A stretch of 64,000 nucleotides of DNA from Mariannaea sp. PMI_226 (GCA_024336345.1 JANFOG010000002.1:2294001-2358000), one strand, 5' to 3'. Counted from the first letter of the stretch, positions 10,316-23,567 are shown. Translations and numbers: made by a program. The notes: generated by a model from the letters alone, not told the origin.

Positions 10316-11248
10316 TTGTGTGTAAGTTGTCAGTTGACGATCCTTGGCAAGGACAGCGTGATGGGGATTGAACAGGAATTAATTGAACAGCTATATTCTA
10401 GTTTAGATATACTGGGGATCCCACTTTGTGATGCAATACGTAATCCTGCTTGTGAGGCGAATCGGTGTCCTTCGATTGTCATTCAAAACCTGGTTTTCAG
10501 TCGCCCACCAATTCAGGCTATACGATAATGAGTGACGTCGGGACCACATCGCAACAAGTACCGACGCTTTGTTCCAGTGGTCAGGTTTAAAGCAACCGCT
10601 GAGAAACTATTCTATCGGAATACTTTCCAAAACCCAATATTTGTTCTTCTGCTCCGTTCCAATTTATTCATTTCGTCCCTTTGTGTTCATGCCCTGTTCA
10701 TCCGGCTCCCTTGCTTGCTCAATCTACCTGATTTCAGTTGGGAGTGAGATTACCCTAGAGCATCCATAGTAACAAACAATACATGGATGATGACATCACG
10801 TATTCAGTACTAGTTGGATCTAAGTAGACGATGACAGCGTCGGTATGATTTCATCTATACGGGTATTGCTAGGAAACCATCCTAGCTTAGTGTGAAGTAC
10901 CTGGTTCTCGTGTAGGGTGTCTTAACAATGGAGTATATTACAGATCAAGTGAACTACTTCGGATAATTAGACAGTGTGAATGAAGCCTTGACTACTTTGC
11001 ACACATACCAGCACACGAGCCTCATCCCGCATGTTGAGTAAAAATCTAAAAACCACATTGGTTCGTCAGTGCGAAAGAGAGGAAAAAAAAAAAAAAAGGA
11101 AAAATCTGCGGAATCAAATTCGATGCAAATTAAGGACAGGACAGTTTGCACTTTTTTTTCCTATGTGCCAGAGAGAGAGAGATGGACAGGGAGTAAGAAG
11201 GGCGTAAAAAAAAATCAACTGAGACGCAAAGACGCAAAAAAGAAAGGC
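10316..11248. other. intergenic, 0.9 kb
   Basis: I see no protein gene. The right end holds A-rich patches downstream of the tRNA gene. Confidence 0.6.
11236..11241 (-). terminator. RNA polymerase III terminator of tRNA-Leu
   Basis: A run of six T on the minus strand begins 8 bp after the tRNA 3' end, the usual position and form of a Pol III stop. Confidence 0.75.
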
Positions 11249-11350
11249 TGATGAGACTGGGACTCGAACCCAGGAGGATTGCTCCATCAGGAATTATAGG
11301 TTGTTAAGGTGACCTTAACCTGACGCCATAACCAACTCGGCCATCTCACC
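11249..11350 (-). tRNA. tRNA-Leu (anticodon AAG) with 20-nt intron
   Basis: The minus strand folds as a complete tRNA. The acceptor stem GGTGAGA pairs with TCTCATC, with one G-U pair. The D arm is present. The anticodon stem TCAGG/CCTGA encloses TTAAGGT, so the anticodon AAG reads CUU leucine codons. A long variable arm (class II, as expected for Leu) and a T arm with GGTTCGAGTCC follow. A 20-nt intron at 11293-11312 sits directly after position 37 and contains CCTTAA, complementary to the anticodon loop, as in eukaryotic pre-tRNAs. The mature length is 82 nt, and CCA is not encoded. Confidence 0.95.
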
Positions 11351-11633
11351 GGATAATTTGTTGAAACACTGTCGAGCTAATTTAGACTATGCACCAAAAT
11401 TGGTCTGCTCTCTGGGTGGGCAAAGTCTGTGTTGCTACAGCCAACTCGACGACAAAGTCAACCACCCTTCCAAAAACGATGGACAAAACTCCACAGGTTA
11501 TAGGAAGCTTGTTTTATAAGTATCCTTTTCATCATATTATACATGTTACTCTAGCACGTCAGGTCTATAGAAATGGGGAGGGTTACATGCCAACATAGCG
11601 TCATTGTACACGCAAGTCATAATCCTTGCAAGC

Positions 11634-13335
11634 TCACTTAGACCTGCTACCCACAATCTTCTGCCAGGCGCTGCGCGCTTCTCCGATATCCGATCCTCCT
11701 CCAAAAACCTGGGTGTTAGGAACATTTAATGCGGCTTTTGACTCTCCTATGAATACTCGGGAGTGAGGAACATTAAATCTCCACTCGGTATTGTGACCTG
11801 ACATCTGTGTGACAACATCCTCCGAGGAGGTCACGAATATGCCTTCGTTCGACAGGGCGCCAAATTGATCGTTATGGATGAGAAAATCATTGTGAGATGG
11901 CTCCTCTGATGGGGACGAAGGCATTCCCGGAGTACCAAACACGAGACCTGTGAATGAGCCATCACTCAGTTCAACCGTTGTCTCGGTCGATGCAAAGAAT
12001 TGGATGCTAGAGCCGACAGGTACAAGATTGTCTCCGTCCATGGCCTGCATAAACCTCTGCATCTCCTCTTCTTCAGATAAAGAGAAATGGGTTCTCTGAG
12101 GATCAAGGGATAGAAGACCTTTCTTGGCACCCCAGCCGCCACCGCCACTCACTATTGCTGGATTAGAACATCACCTCACTTCGTTCACTATGTTGCGCAA
12201 GGGTGAGGATACACACATATTTGATAGAGACGACCGCCCTGTCCATAGAGCCTCTGAAGGTGCTTCGAGGTCGATGACACCAGCTGCGGAGCGGGGTGAT
12301 TCTCCTCAAATGTTTTCGCTGGATCGAGATCATTGAGGCTAGGCGTGTTGCTGATGCCAGCCTCGGAGAATGAAGGGGGAGTAACCATGGCCCAAACCCC
12401 CATGGCGGTTTGCACAAGATAGGACTTCGTCTTGTGCAATTGGTCGACAGTAGGTTCCAACTCGCTTGACGCGGGGGTCGACTCGCTATCTACCTCCACG
12501 CGTCGTACAATATTACCGAAGCTTTCAGTTACCACACGGGGATATGTTAGGGGGACCAACGGGGCCCAGAGTCCCAGCTCCTTGATAGAGCGCAATTCGT
12601 CCATCATCAAGGGCGTGATTTGTTGCCGATGCTTCTCAATCCGTTCCACCATACGAGGATATCTTCTTGTGAGATCGAATCGGCTAGCAGTCAAAGTAGA
12701 AGTCTTGTGATTTACGAACGTGGTGTTGGCAAGAGGGACAGTAACCTGAGGGTTGCCAAAATTGATGGTGAGAGCAGCGACCTTGTCTGCATCCTCAGAG
12801 GGCCTAGGAAGTTCCGGAGCCCATAAATCTGGCAGAATGGAATCGAGATCACCCCGAAAGACTGCCAAACCTCGGATGGGCGTGTTCTCCGGAACAGGCG
12901 GAGCGATGTGGTCAACAACGGCACAGAGCAGATGAAACTGTTCAAGCTTTTGATACCCCGCGATGAAATCGACAAAGTCCTTTAAAAACTTTTCATCGTC
13001 TATGCACTTTGCGTACTGTGGCGTTGCAAGAATAACAGCCGCATTCTGATGGAAGGGGTTGTCAAGCTTGCCCTGCTTCCTGAAGCTCTGGAGAAGAGCA
13101 GGGAGATCCTGGACAAGGATTAGCAGCAGGCCTAAAAAGAAGAAGAAAAGTAAAAAAATATAATGAAAAAAAATCATAAAACAAAAGAGGGCCTGGGAAA
13201 CACCTTATTCTCAGCACCTAGATCAACTGTAAATCTCATAGAGCGGCTCCGGGTCGAGCAGAAGCTGCGAGAGGCAGAAGGAATTCTACACCAAGGGAGG
13301 CTCCTTGGGATTCGACATGCTGGCCGGAAAGCCAT
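11634..13335 (-). CDS. conserved-looking protein with mitochondrial presequence, function unknown
   Basis: Exons on the minus strand are 13204-13335, 12217-13108 and 11634-12157, giving 515 residues. Introns are 95 and 59 bp. The first acceptor uses a CTAAT branch site, and the second join gives YQISIVSGGGGWG. The N-terminus (about 1-34) is rich in Arg and Ser, lacks acidic residues and looks like a mitochondrial targeting sequence. The body is globular, with ILATPQYAKCID near 60 and a glycine loop followed by WGAKKGLLSLDPQ near 345. I do not recognise the family. The gene is divergent from valyl-tRNA synthetase and shares its 0.77-kb upstream region. The ATG at 13335 opens the presequence. 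Confidence 0.8.
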
Positions 13336-14107
13336 CACGAACGTCGATCGTGTGGCACCTGGGAAAGGAATATATTCTCGGAGTCAGAACAGCGACAGTC
13401 AATTGCAGTAATTTAGGCAAGTTTGCGTAACGAAATAAAACGACAAGACAATATAAAGATCAGTGGCATAACATTGACTAACAAAATATTACAAAGTACA
13501 AAAAAGTACCAAAGCACTCAAAATTGCCTGAATCAGAGGGGACCTGTACCTAGCTAGGTTCCTGGTATTACTCATTGGCACTGGCACCAAAACTTTGTCT
13601 CACTTGATTACCTAAGGTTTCAGGTCTTACTCCTGTGGCTGAGGACCTGTGCTCAATTGAAGCTGTTCCTGTTTTGCTCTGCTAGTCTCGCCAGCCTTGC
13701 CAGTCTTGGCAGCCTTGCCAGTCTTGGCAGCCTTGTCCGGCTTGCTGGCCTATCAGAATCCGCCCCTGTCACCCCAGACGTTGCAACGCCACACCGGCTC
13801 TTCTGCCCCTCTGTCCCTAGCCCCTCATCCCATCCCACCATGCACGTATTCCCATGCCAGTGTCCGTGGGTAGCAAAATTGCGGGCGCCCTTGCATCCAG
13901 CATCTAAGACTCATCAATAGTGAGTCACATCACAACTTGCTTGGTCTATTTAAAGCCAATCTTTTTCTGGTCGATACCGTCTGAAGCCCATATACTTTCG
14001 GGCTTCACACAGTCATCTCAGGCACCACGTTTCGACTCGCAGCGGTTCGAGCACTGCGGGTGCGATCTCTATCCCTAAGACGACCCTTCACAAACACACG
14101 AGTTATC
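13336..14107. other. divergent promoter region with minisatellite
   Basis: This lies between the divergent mitochondrial-type gene and valyl-tRNA synthetase. It contains an 18-bp tandem repeat at 13692-13735. The last 81 bp form an in-frame, ATG-less extension of the synthetase frame. Confidence 0.6.
13692..13735. repeat. 18-bp minisatellite, about 2.5 copies
   Basis: The unit CAGCCTTGCCAGTCTTGG occurs twice in perfect tandem, followed by the first eight bases of a third copy and by degenerate CTTGCTGG-like sequence. It sits midway between two divergent start codons. Confidence 0.85.
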
Positions 14108-17100
14108 ATGGCGACTAACACTGGCCGAGAAAACCAACGTGAGCATAACAGAGCCTGCCGATCGCAACTATAGCACTTGTATCTAACTGACATGGCACTT
14201 AGTTGGGGCCACTGACGGCCAGGAGGCCCCCAATGCTCCAGCTGCCGCTGCCGCTGCTTCTGCCGATGCTGGCGGTGCACCCAAAGTGAAGACTGCAAAG
14301 GAGTGTATGTTCTATGTCCATCACTGATGCCGTCGCTACCTTAGTCGCACACTAGCTGACCAAGGTATGCAGTGGAAAAGGAGCGAAAGAAGGCCGAGAA
14401 ACAGGCCAAGTTCGAAGCAAAGAAGGCCAAGGTCGCCCAGACTGCTCCCAAGCCCGCCAAGGAGAAGAAGGTCAAGGAGAAGAAGGCTGAGGAGGAACCC
14501 CTGCCAGAATACGTCGAAGATACCCCCGAAGGCGAAAAGAAGCGAATCCGATCGTTTGAGGATCCTCATTTTAAGGCCTACAACCCCATTGCTGTCGAAT
14601 CCGCTTGGTATAGCTGGTGGGAGAAGGAAGGTTTCTTCAAGCCCGAATTCAAGGAGGACGGTAGCATTAAGGACGAGGGCAAGTTCGTTATTGTGCACCC
14701 TCCGCCCAATGTCACTGGTGCTCTGCATATGGGCCATGCTCTTGGTGACTCCCTGCAGGATCTCATGATCAGATGGAACCGTATGCAAGGCAAGACTACC
14801 CTTTGGCTTCCTGGCTGTGATCACGCTGGTATCTCTACTCAGAGTGTTGTCGAGAACATGCTGTGGAGACGTGAGGGCAAAACCAGACATGATCTTGGCC
14901 GAGAGAAGTTCGTCGACACCGTCTGGCAGTGGAAGGAGGATTACCACAAGCGTATCAACAAGGCGCTGACTAGCCTGGGATCATCTTTCGACTGGAGCCG
15001 AGAGGGTATGTTTGATCACACCGAGGAGATAAATGCAAATGCTAAATTAATGATGCAGCCTTCACCATGGACGCTAACCTTTCTGCCGCCGTCACCGAGA
15101 CCTGGGTCCAACTCCATGAGGAGGGCATCATCTACCGAGCTAACCGCCTTGTGAACTGGTGCACTAAGCTCAACACGGCCCTTTCTAACCTTGAGGTGAA
15201 CAACAAGGAACTGGAGGGCCGCACCCTGCTTGATGTCCCCGGTTACGATAAGAAGATTGAGTTTGGTGTCATTGTCCACTTCAAGTATCCTATCGAGGGC
15301 TCCGACGAGACCATTGAAGTTGCCACTACCCGTATCGAGACTATGCTCGGTGACACGGGTATCGCTGTGCACCCCAAGGACGCTCGATACACCCACCTTG
15401 TCGGCAAGACTGCCGTCCATCCCTTCATCCCTGGCCGAAAGTTGCCCATCATTGCTGACGAGTACGTTGAGATGGAGTTCGGAACGGGTGCCGTCAAGCT
15501 TACCCCTGCTCACGACCCCAACGATTTCACTCTGGGACAGAAGCATAACCTCGAGTTCCTCAACATCCTGACGGATGACGGTTTCATGAACGAAAACGCT
15601 GGCCCTTACAAGGGTATGAAGCGATTTGATGTCCGATATAAGATTCAGGATGACCTGAAGGAGAAGGGCCTGTACGTTGATAAGAAGGACAACGCCATGA
15701 AGGTCCCTCTGTGCGAGAAGTCAAAAGACATTATCGAGCCTATTATGAAGCCTCAATGGTGGGTCCGCATGAAGGAGCTGGCTGAGCCCGCTCTTGAAGC
15801 TGTCCGAGATGGGCGCATCAAGATCCGACCTGAGACTGCCGAGAAGAGCTACTACCGCTGGCTCGAGGACATCAACGACTGGTGCATCAGCCGACAGCTT
15901 TGGTGGGGACACCAGTGCCCTGTCTACTTCGCAAATATTGAGGGAGGCGCTGGAGATATCCCCGAGGATAAGCTGTGGTTCGCTGGACGCACTGAGCAGG
16001 AGGCAGAGGAGAAGGCCAAGGCTGCTTTGCCCGGAAAGACTTTCACGCTTACTCGTGACGAGGATGTTCTAGATAGTAAGTGCCCTGACAGACTTATCTT
16101 TCTCTGTCTCTCTATTCTTCTCACAGACTAACCATATTAATAGCCTGGTTCTCCTCTGGTCTCTGGCCTTTCAGCACTCTGGGCTGGCCCAACAAAACCC
16201 ACGACCTGCAGAACCTTTATCCCACCTCCGTCCTAGAAACCGGTTGGGATATCTTGTTCTTCTGGATTGCCCGAATGATCATGTTGGGCTTGAAGATGAC
16301 TGGCGAGATCCCCTTCAAGGAGGTTTACTGCCATAGTCTTGTCCGCGACTCCGAGGGCCGAAAGATGAGCAAGAGTTTGGGCAACGTTGTTGATCCCCTG
16401 GACGTCATTTCTGGTGTCAAGCTGGAGACTCTTCACGAGAAGCTTCACCTCGGAAACCTGCCTCCTAACGAGATCCAGAAGGCCACCAAGTACCAGAAGA
16501 CCGCCTTCCCCGACGGTATTCCTCAATGCGGTGCAGATGCTCTGCGATTTACCATGATCAACGCTACCACTGGTGGCGGAGATATCAACTTGGATGTCAA
16601 GATTATCCACGGATATCGAAAATTCTGTAACAAGATTTTCCAGGCTACCAAGTACGTCCTCGGAAGCCTTCCTGCGGATTTCGTCCCTGCCAAGTCCGGC
16701 ATTGCTCGTGGTAAGACCCTGGCAGAACGATGGATTCTTCACAAGATGAACAACGCCGCTCGTGAAATCAACCTTGCCATCGAGGATCGCGAATTCTCCA
16801 AGTCGACCCTGATTGTTTACCGTTACTGGTACAATGAGCTGTGCGATGTTTACATTGAAAATTCTAAGGCCATTATCCGTGATGGCACCGAGGAGGAGCG
16901 CCAATCCGCTATCCAGACTCTTTACACTGCTCTGGAGTCTGCCTTGACCATGATCCACCCCTTCATGCCCTTCCTCACGGAGGAGATGTGGCAGAGAATG
17001 CCCCGACGACCTGAAGATAAGACCAAATCTATCATGGTCGCCAAGTATCCCATCTACACCGCTGAGTTGGATGACCCTCAGTCTGAGGCTGCCTACGAGC

Positions 17101-17641
17101 TTGTCCTTGGCTGTGTCAAAGCCTCCCGATCTTTGATGGCTGAGTACTCCCTCAAGGATGAGGCTAATGGTGAGTTCAGCGTGATACTAGAACTATCATC
17201 GATATCGAGCGTGTGCTAACTTTTCTTCTCCTAGTCATCATTCAAGCCTACAACGACACTGCCTTGGCCACTGTCAAGGACCAGGTCTCCTCGATCAAGA
17301 CGCTCAGCGGAAAGGGCGTCAAGGATGTCGAGACTCTCGGCCCTGACGCTTCCCGCCCCGCTGGCTGCGTCGCCTACCCCGTCTCTACCGATGCTGCTGT
17401 GTTCCTGCATGTCAAGGGCCGCGTTGACATCGACGCTGAGATCTCCAAGGCACAGAAAAAGCTCGAGAAGATCAAGGCTAGTGTCCAGAAGCAGGAGAAG
17501 ACCCTGAAAGATCCTAGCTATCTCAACCAGGTTTCCGATGCCGTCCGGGAGATCGACCAGAAGAAGCTGGCCGACGCTAAACAAGAGTTGCACAGCTTTG
17601 AGGAGACCATCAAGCAGTTTGAGCAGCTCAAGCTGGAGTAA
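14108..17641 (+). CDS. VAS1: valyl-tRNA synthetase (class I)
   Basis: Exons are 14108-14138, 14203-14304, 14373-15005, 15059-16075, 16144-17169 and 17235-17641. All phases agree, giving 1071 residues, close to yeast Vas1. The enzyme charges tRNA-Val with valine. The HMGH form of the HIGH motif is at about 163-166 ([15 protein letters not shown]) and KMSKS at about 668-672, with the editing domain between them. An anticodon-binding helical domain and a C-terminal coiled coil (residues after about 970) follow. The N-terminus is a Lys/Ala-rich extension typical of fungal cytosolic forms. Upstream in frame, from an ACG at 14027, lies an Arg-rich, acid-free stretch that looks like a mitochondrial presequence. 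One gene may thus serve both compartments. Confidence 0.95.
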
Positions 17642-17864
17642 ACTTAAAAACTACTTGATTGGAGAAAAAGTCGGGGGAAAAAAAGTGCGAGTTGAAGTGA
17701 GCAATATGAGTGTTGTGGTCATGAAAGAAATTTAAAGTCTACGTTGCTGCTAGATTAGATCTATTAATTGAGCAGATCGCCCTGTAATTCATTTCCATTC
17801 CATTCCTTTAGATATATCTGTTTGCATGCATGTTCATTTGATTGTACAGAGATTGTCATTAAAT

Positions 17865-20027
17865 TTACCATCCTCCCTTTGAAGGTCCTTCTTCCTTATC
17901 TTTCCTTCCACCACCGCCGCCACCACCACCTCGGACTGGCTTCGACTGAGCAGCCTCGTGTCTTTTAAGCTCGTCTGGAACCTTTGAGATGGAGCTCTTG
18001 CTCAGAATTTGTTTCAAATCGTACATGACGTCGGAGTCCTCCTGGCCCAGGAACGTGATGGCGACACCACTCTTGCCCGCACGACCAGTACGACCAATAC
18101 GATGGGTGTAACTCTCGATGTTGGTTGCCATGTTGAAGTTGACGACGAGAGAGACGTCAGGAACGTCGATACCACGACCCGCCAGGTCGGTGGCGACGAG
18201 TACCTGCGTGTGACCTGCACGGACGGAGGCCAAGGCAGCCTCTCGCTGCTCCTGGGTCTTGGAGCCATGCAACGTAGCCGTCGTCCAACCCATGGACTTG
18301 ATGTCGCGAGCGACAGCGTCACAGTTTCGCTTGATGTTGACGAAGACAATGATGGGTGGCGCGAAGGCGTCGGATGACAGAATCTCCTGTAGGCGCTTCT
18401 TCCGTCTGTCTTCGCCCGAGATGAACTCGACACGCTGCTCGACGGTGTCGACGGCTTCACCCGCGTTACCAATGGTGACGATTGCCGGGCGGCGGAGATA
18501 CTTCTTGGCGATCCTCTCAACGATGGGAGGCATGGTGGCTGTGTACATCATGGTCTGGCGGTAGCGATCTCGGCCGCCGAGGTAGCTCTTCATAAGCTGC
18601 GCATTCTCGGCTTCGTCCGAGTCGGGCTTCTCGTTTGTGACAGGGAGGGCGTCGAGGATCTTGTTGACAGACTCCTCGAATCCGAGATCGACCATTCGAT
18701 CTGCTTCATCCATAATCACGTAGCAGCACTGGCCGAGGACGAGCAGTCGACGCTCGATACAGTCGACTAGACGACCGGGCGTAGCGACAATGATTTCAGC
18801 TCCGTTGCGCAGAGCAAAGGCCTGTTCCTCGAGAGAGTGACCACCGACAATGCTAACACAACGGAAGCCTAGGGGCGTGGCAAACTTCTTGGCTTCCGTC
18901 TCGATCTGCTGGACCAGTTCTCGAGTCGGGGCAAGAATAAGGGCATAAGGACCGTCGTTCTTATTCATCTCTGTCAGAGGCGGCAGATCGGAGATGTAGA
19001 CGAGCAACGGCAGCAGGAAGGCTGCCGTCTTTCCGGAACCAGTGACGGCGACACCAATCAGATCACGAGCCTGTAGAGCGATGGGGATGGCGGCGCGCTG
19101 GATGGGAGAGGGCTCCTTGTATCCAACCTGGTCGATGATGCTGAGTAGTCGTGACGGTAGATCAGACTCGTCCCAGTTGCGCATTGGGTTAGGAGTGGCA
19201 CCGCCTTTCGTCGAAATGCCAAAATCCTCCTTGAATATTCGCCAGTCTCGCTCGCGCATCTCGGTGAGTGCCTTCTCCGACCAGCGTTTGCCCAGCCCAG
19301 TCCTGTCTGCTCTCTGCCGAGCTTTTTCGCGCGCTCTGTAGAAGTCTTCCATTATTCCCTTAGCCCGCTCTCTTCCATGCTCGACATCGCGCTGCTCAAT
19401 CATTCTAGCTCGCTTGCGCGCACGCTCCTCGGCTTCGTCATCGAACTCGCCTCCAACTCCTGCGAAGGAGCCGCCTCGGTTGGCAGACTGTTGTGAATAG
19501 AGCGGATCGTTGTCTCGGGAAGTATCCTCCTCTGCATCCCAGTCGAAATTGAACTTCCTCTCCGTTGTGCGCATGCGCTTCTTCTTTGCGGAGAAGGTTG
19601 ACTGCGAGTTCACTTCGGGGCCAAGATACCGTGATCTGAGAAGTGACTGTTCGATCTCTTCTGCTGACTGTTTCTCCGAGCCTTTCTTATCACTTTTCTT
19701 TCCCTCCCGCTTTGGGGCTTCTCGCTCTCGACCGGAGGGCTGCTGGTTCATGGCCCTTGGACCTGTAGGAACTCTTCTCGAATCCCTTGGACCATCGTAA
19801 TTCGTGTAGCCATAGCCGTAGCCGTCTGTCCGCCCGTTCCATTTCTTGTCCTCTTCGCGCCGACGCTGGGCATCTTCGTCACCTTTCCGATTTTTTTCAT
19901 CTTGCTCTTTCTTAGCCTTTTCAGCCGCTAATCGCTCTCGTTCGGCCTTTGGGATGAATCTTGGCTTTGTCGCGGCGGCGTCGGCCGCCTTCTTCTTGCG
20001 AAGAATATCTTCGATGTCGAGCGGCAT
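17865..20027 (-). CDS. PRP28: DEAD-box RNA helicase Prp28 (U5 snRNP-associated, spliceosome)
   Basis: This is a single exon of 720 residues from the ATG at 20027, which opens with MPLDIEDILRKKKAAD. Upstream near-cognate codons in the same frame do not look coding. The first 270 residues are charged and disordered, including the KFNFDWDAEEDT segment typical of Prp28/DDX23. The helicase core has a Q motif near 305, Walker A TGSGKT at 329-334, PTRE at 367, DEAD at 440-443, TAT (for SAT) at 496-498, ATDLAGRGID at 612 and HRIGRTGR at 642-649. A Gly-rich tail ends the protein. Prp28 swaps U1 for U6 at the 5' splice site. The gene converges with VAS1, with 223 bp between the stops. Confidence 0.95.
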   Translation of the reverse strand: MPLDIEDILRKKKAADAAATKPRFIPKAERERLAAEKAKKEQDEKNRKGDEDAQRRREEDKKWNGRTDGYGYGYTNYDGPRDSRRVPTGPRAMNQQPSGREREAPKREGKKSDKKGSEKQSAEEIEQSLLRSRYLGPEVNSQSTFSAKKKRMRTTERKFNFDWDAEEDTSRDNDPLYSQQSANRGGSFAGVGGEFDDEAEERARKRARMIEQRDVEHGRERAKGIMEDFYRAREKARQRADRTGLGKRWSEKALTEMRERDWRIFKEDFGISTKGGATPNPMRNWDESDLPSRLLSIIDQVGYKEPSPIQRAAIPIALQARDLIGVAVTGSGKTAAFLLPLLVYISDLPPLTEMNKNDGPYALILAPTRELVQQIETEAKKFATPLGFRCVSIVGGHSLEEQAFALRNGAEIIVATPGRLVDCIERRLLVLGQCCYVIMDEADRMVDLGFEESVNKILDALPVTNEKPDSDEAENAQLMKSYLGGRDRYRQTMMYTATMPPIVERIAKKYLRRPAIVTIGNAGEAVDTVEQRVEFISGEDRRKKRLQEILSSDAFAPPIIVFVNIKRNCDAVARDIKSMGWTTATLHGSKTQEQREAALASVRAGHTQVLVATDLAGRGIDVPDVSLVVNFNMATNIESYTHRIGRTGRAGKSGVAITFLGQEDSDVMYDLKQILSKSSISKVPDELKRHEAAQSKPVRGGGGGGGGRKDKEEGPSKGGW

Positions 20028-20402
20028 GGCGAGATCGTGAAAATTTGGGCAAAGAGAGATTTGGTATTTGGTATTGAAAGAGAAGCAGCAAGTGGGAAAC
20101 ACGCGAACCCCCAGATAACCACGCGCCGTTGAATTAAAAGAAAGATAGAAATGAAACAAAGGTTGAAAACAAGAGTGGCAGGCTACAGTGGATAAGGTTG
20201 ACGAGGCTGAGGAGGAAGTGCGACACCACTAGCCAATCAGAAGCTTCAAGATGTACATCAGAGTGGAGCCGGCAAATGGTCAGTCTCGGGAAAACTTGAG
20301 ATCTCAGCCTCGAGAAACGTCGAGCTCAAGGTCGTGATTATACTTCTACCTCAGAATCTTTGCAACGTGCGATTGAGCGGCCACGGCGCTTCCCTCAGCA
20401 CC
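20028..20402. other. divergent promoter region PRP28 / MRPL25
   Basis: This 375-bp gap lies between two start codons on opposite strands. I see no gene in it. Confidence 0.6.
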
Positions 20403-21038
20403 ATGGCCTCCTCATCGAATCTAATTCAATTGGCCAAGTCGCTACCGGCACCATTGCAGCGCTTCTTCGCCCGTTACCCGCCGACCGCTATCCTCCCCCA
20501 GAACGCTCCCAAGACGCCGTACCAAGAGGAGCGCCCCAATCCCTTCCGGTTTTTCAAGCACCCCGTAACAGGCAAATGGCACGATCCTGTCTACTCGCAG
20601 CGCCGGCAGGCCGAGCTAGTCAAGATGGCACGAGAACATGGCGTCGAGGAGCTGCTGCCAGAGACTCGCAAGGGCACCGAGTACCGCTTGGCCCATCGGG
20701 TTGAGCATGGTTTGAGAGTTAAGGGTACTGGTGTGGGACAGAAGGTCAAGGGCCACATTCATGAGAGACACATGATTGCCAAGTACGTAGAAGAAGCCAT
20801 TCTCCAAGACTCTCCCCTCCAAAAGACTATACTCAAGGGGATGGCGACGGCTAACAACTATCACAGGATGGAACAGAGAAGAAAGGCAATGCTGGAGATG
20901 CCCAAGCTGATCAAGGCCTGGAAGAGGGTAAGTTTGCCCTCTATACACTTGAAGAAAACCTGGTATCATTGGGATTGGGGTATGCTGACCTAGAACTCAC
21001 AGATCGGAAAGCGAAACTGGACAAAGTTCCCGAAATAA
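20403..21038 (+). CDS. MRPL25: mitochondrial large ribosomal subunit protein mL59 (Mrpl25)
   Basis: Exons are 20403-20782, 20867-20927 and 21003-21038, giving 158 residues, matching the yeast protein in size. The joins give MIAKMEQRRKAML and AWKRIGKRNWTKFPK. The protein is basic throughout, as expected for rRNA contact. Family features include the N-terminal FFARYPPTAILPQN, the NPFRFFKHPVTGKWHDPVYS block and the C-terminal helix rich in Arg and Lys. The product should act in the fungal mitoribosome. Both introns have GTACGT or GTAAGT donors and CACAG acceptors. Another small mitoribosomal protein is possible but less likely. Confidence 0.88.
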
Positions 21039-21420
21039 AGAGATCGATGAGAGACTGGATGAATTTGCCTTGGCGCACCTGTACATGTACCATGATGTAT
21101 TTCTATATAGAAGAACCCCAACGACTTACCCATTTAAGGGATTCTCTATCTTGCACGATGCTTGCAGTGCCCTACAACAAAAAAAGGACCGACGCAAGAC
21201 CTGATGACTTTCACACCCTGCCTCTTCCCATTTTTGCCTCAGTATTGTTATCGTAGAGGGAGATATTCGTCACGTGATGCATTTTTGCCCGGAGCTTGCG
21301 AATTACACATTTTGGCTCTCACTCTGGTTTTTGAGTCCATGCCCTCTACCAGGACGTAATCGCTAATATAATTTGCCTAAATCTGAGAAGAGTTTGTGGG
21401 ATAACTCTCATTCCTTGCTC
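21039..21420. other. intergenic between MRPL25 and DPH4
   Basis: This 382-bp gap lies between genes on the same strand. I see nothing specific. Confidence 0.55.
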
Positions 21421-21972
21421 ATGGAGCCCTCACAGACCGCCAATGGCATAACGCACTATCAAGTACTCAACATCACACCCACGCTCCTTGATAGCCAAAA
21501 CAACCCTGCGGCCCTGATCAAGCGAGCCTACCACCGCGCCCTCCTCCGCAATCACCCAGACAAGGCCACCTCCACCTCCTTCACCATAGATCAAATCACC
21601 ACTGCTGCCAGCGTTCTTTCTAGCACTTCCTCCCGCGCCACCTACGACGCTGCCCTGCGCGTCTCACGACCTTCCGCCGCTACCCAGGCCCGCGACGCCA
21701 CTTTCCAAACTGGTGTTGAAAATATCGACCTCGACGACCTGGCCTGGGACGAAGCCGAGCAGTGCTGGTATCGGCCTTGCCGCTGCGGAAACGACCGCGG
21801 GTATCTCTTCAAAGAAATTGACTTAGAAGAAGCAGCCGATGATGGCGAGCTTGTAGTGGGGTGCTTGGACTGCAGTTTGTGGCTGAGGGTGCATTTTGCC
21901 GTAGTAGAAGATGACGAGGATGATGACCAGGAACCGCCTCCAAATCCCACCACCACCAAAGAAACAAGTTGA
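21421..21972 (+). CDS. DPH4: diphthamide biosynthesis protein 4 (J domain plus CSL zinc finger)
   Basis: This is a single exon of 183 residues from the ATG at 21421. A J domain covers about 10-80 and has the HPD motif in LLRNHPDKA. A CSL-type zinc finger follows at about 105-160, with cysteines in PCRCGND and GCLDCSLWLRV and the preceding WDEAEQCWYRP. This pairing is diagnostic of Dph4 (yeast Jjj3). That protein supports the first step of diphthamide formation on translation elongation factor 2, probably by handling iron and electron transfer for Dph1-Dph2. The frame is open upstream, but only from a near-cognate codon. An acidic, Pro-rich tail ends the protein. Confidence 0.93.
   Translation: MEPSQTANGITHYQVLNITPTLLDSQNNPAALIKRAYHRALLRNHPDKATSTSFTIDQITTAASVLSSTSSRATYDAALRVSRPSAATQARDATFQTGVENIDLDDLAWDEAEQCWYRPCRCGNDRGYLFKEIDLEEAADDGELVVGCLDCSLWLRVHFAVVEDDEDDDQEPPPNPTTTKETS

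Positions 21973-23567
<1,595 letters not shown>

Noticed and set aside
14336..14947. 203-codon minus-strand frame
   Set aside because: It lies antisense to a conserved exon of valyl-tRNA synthetase.
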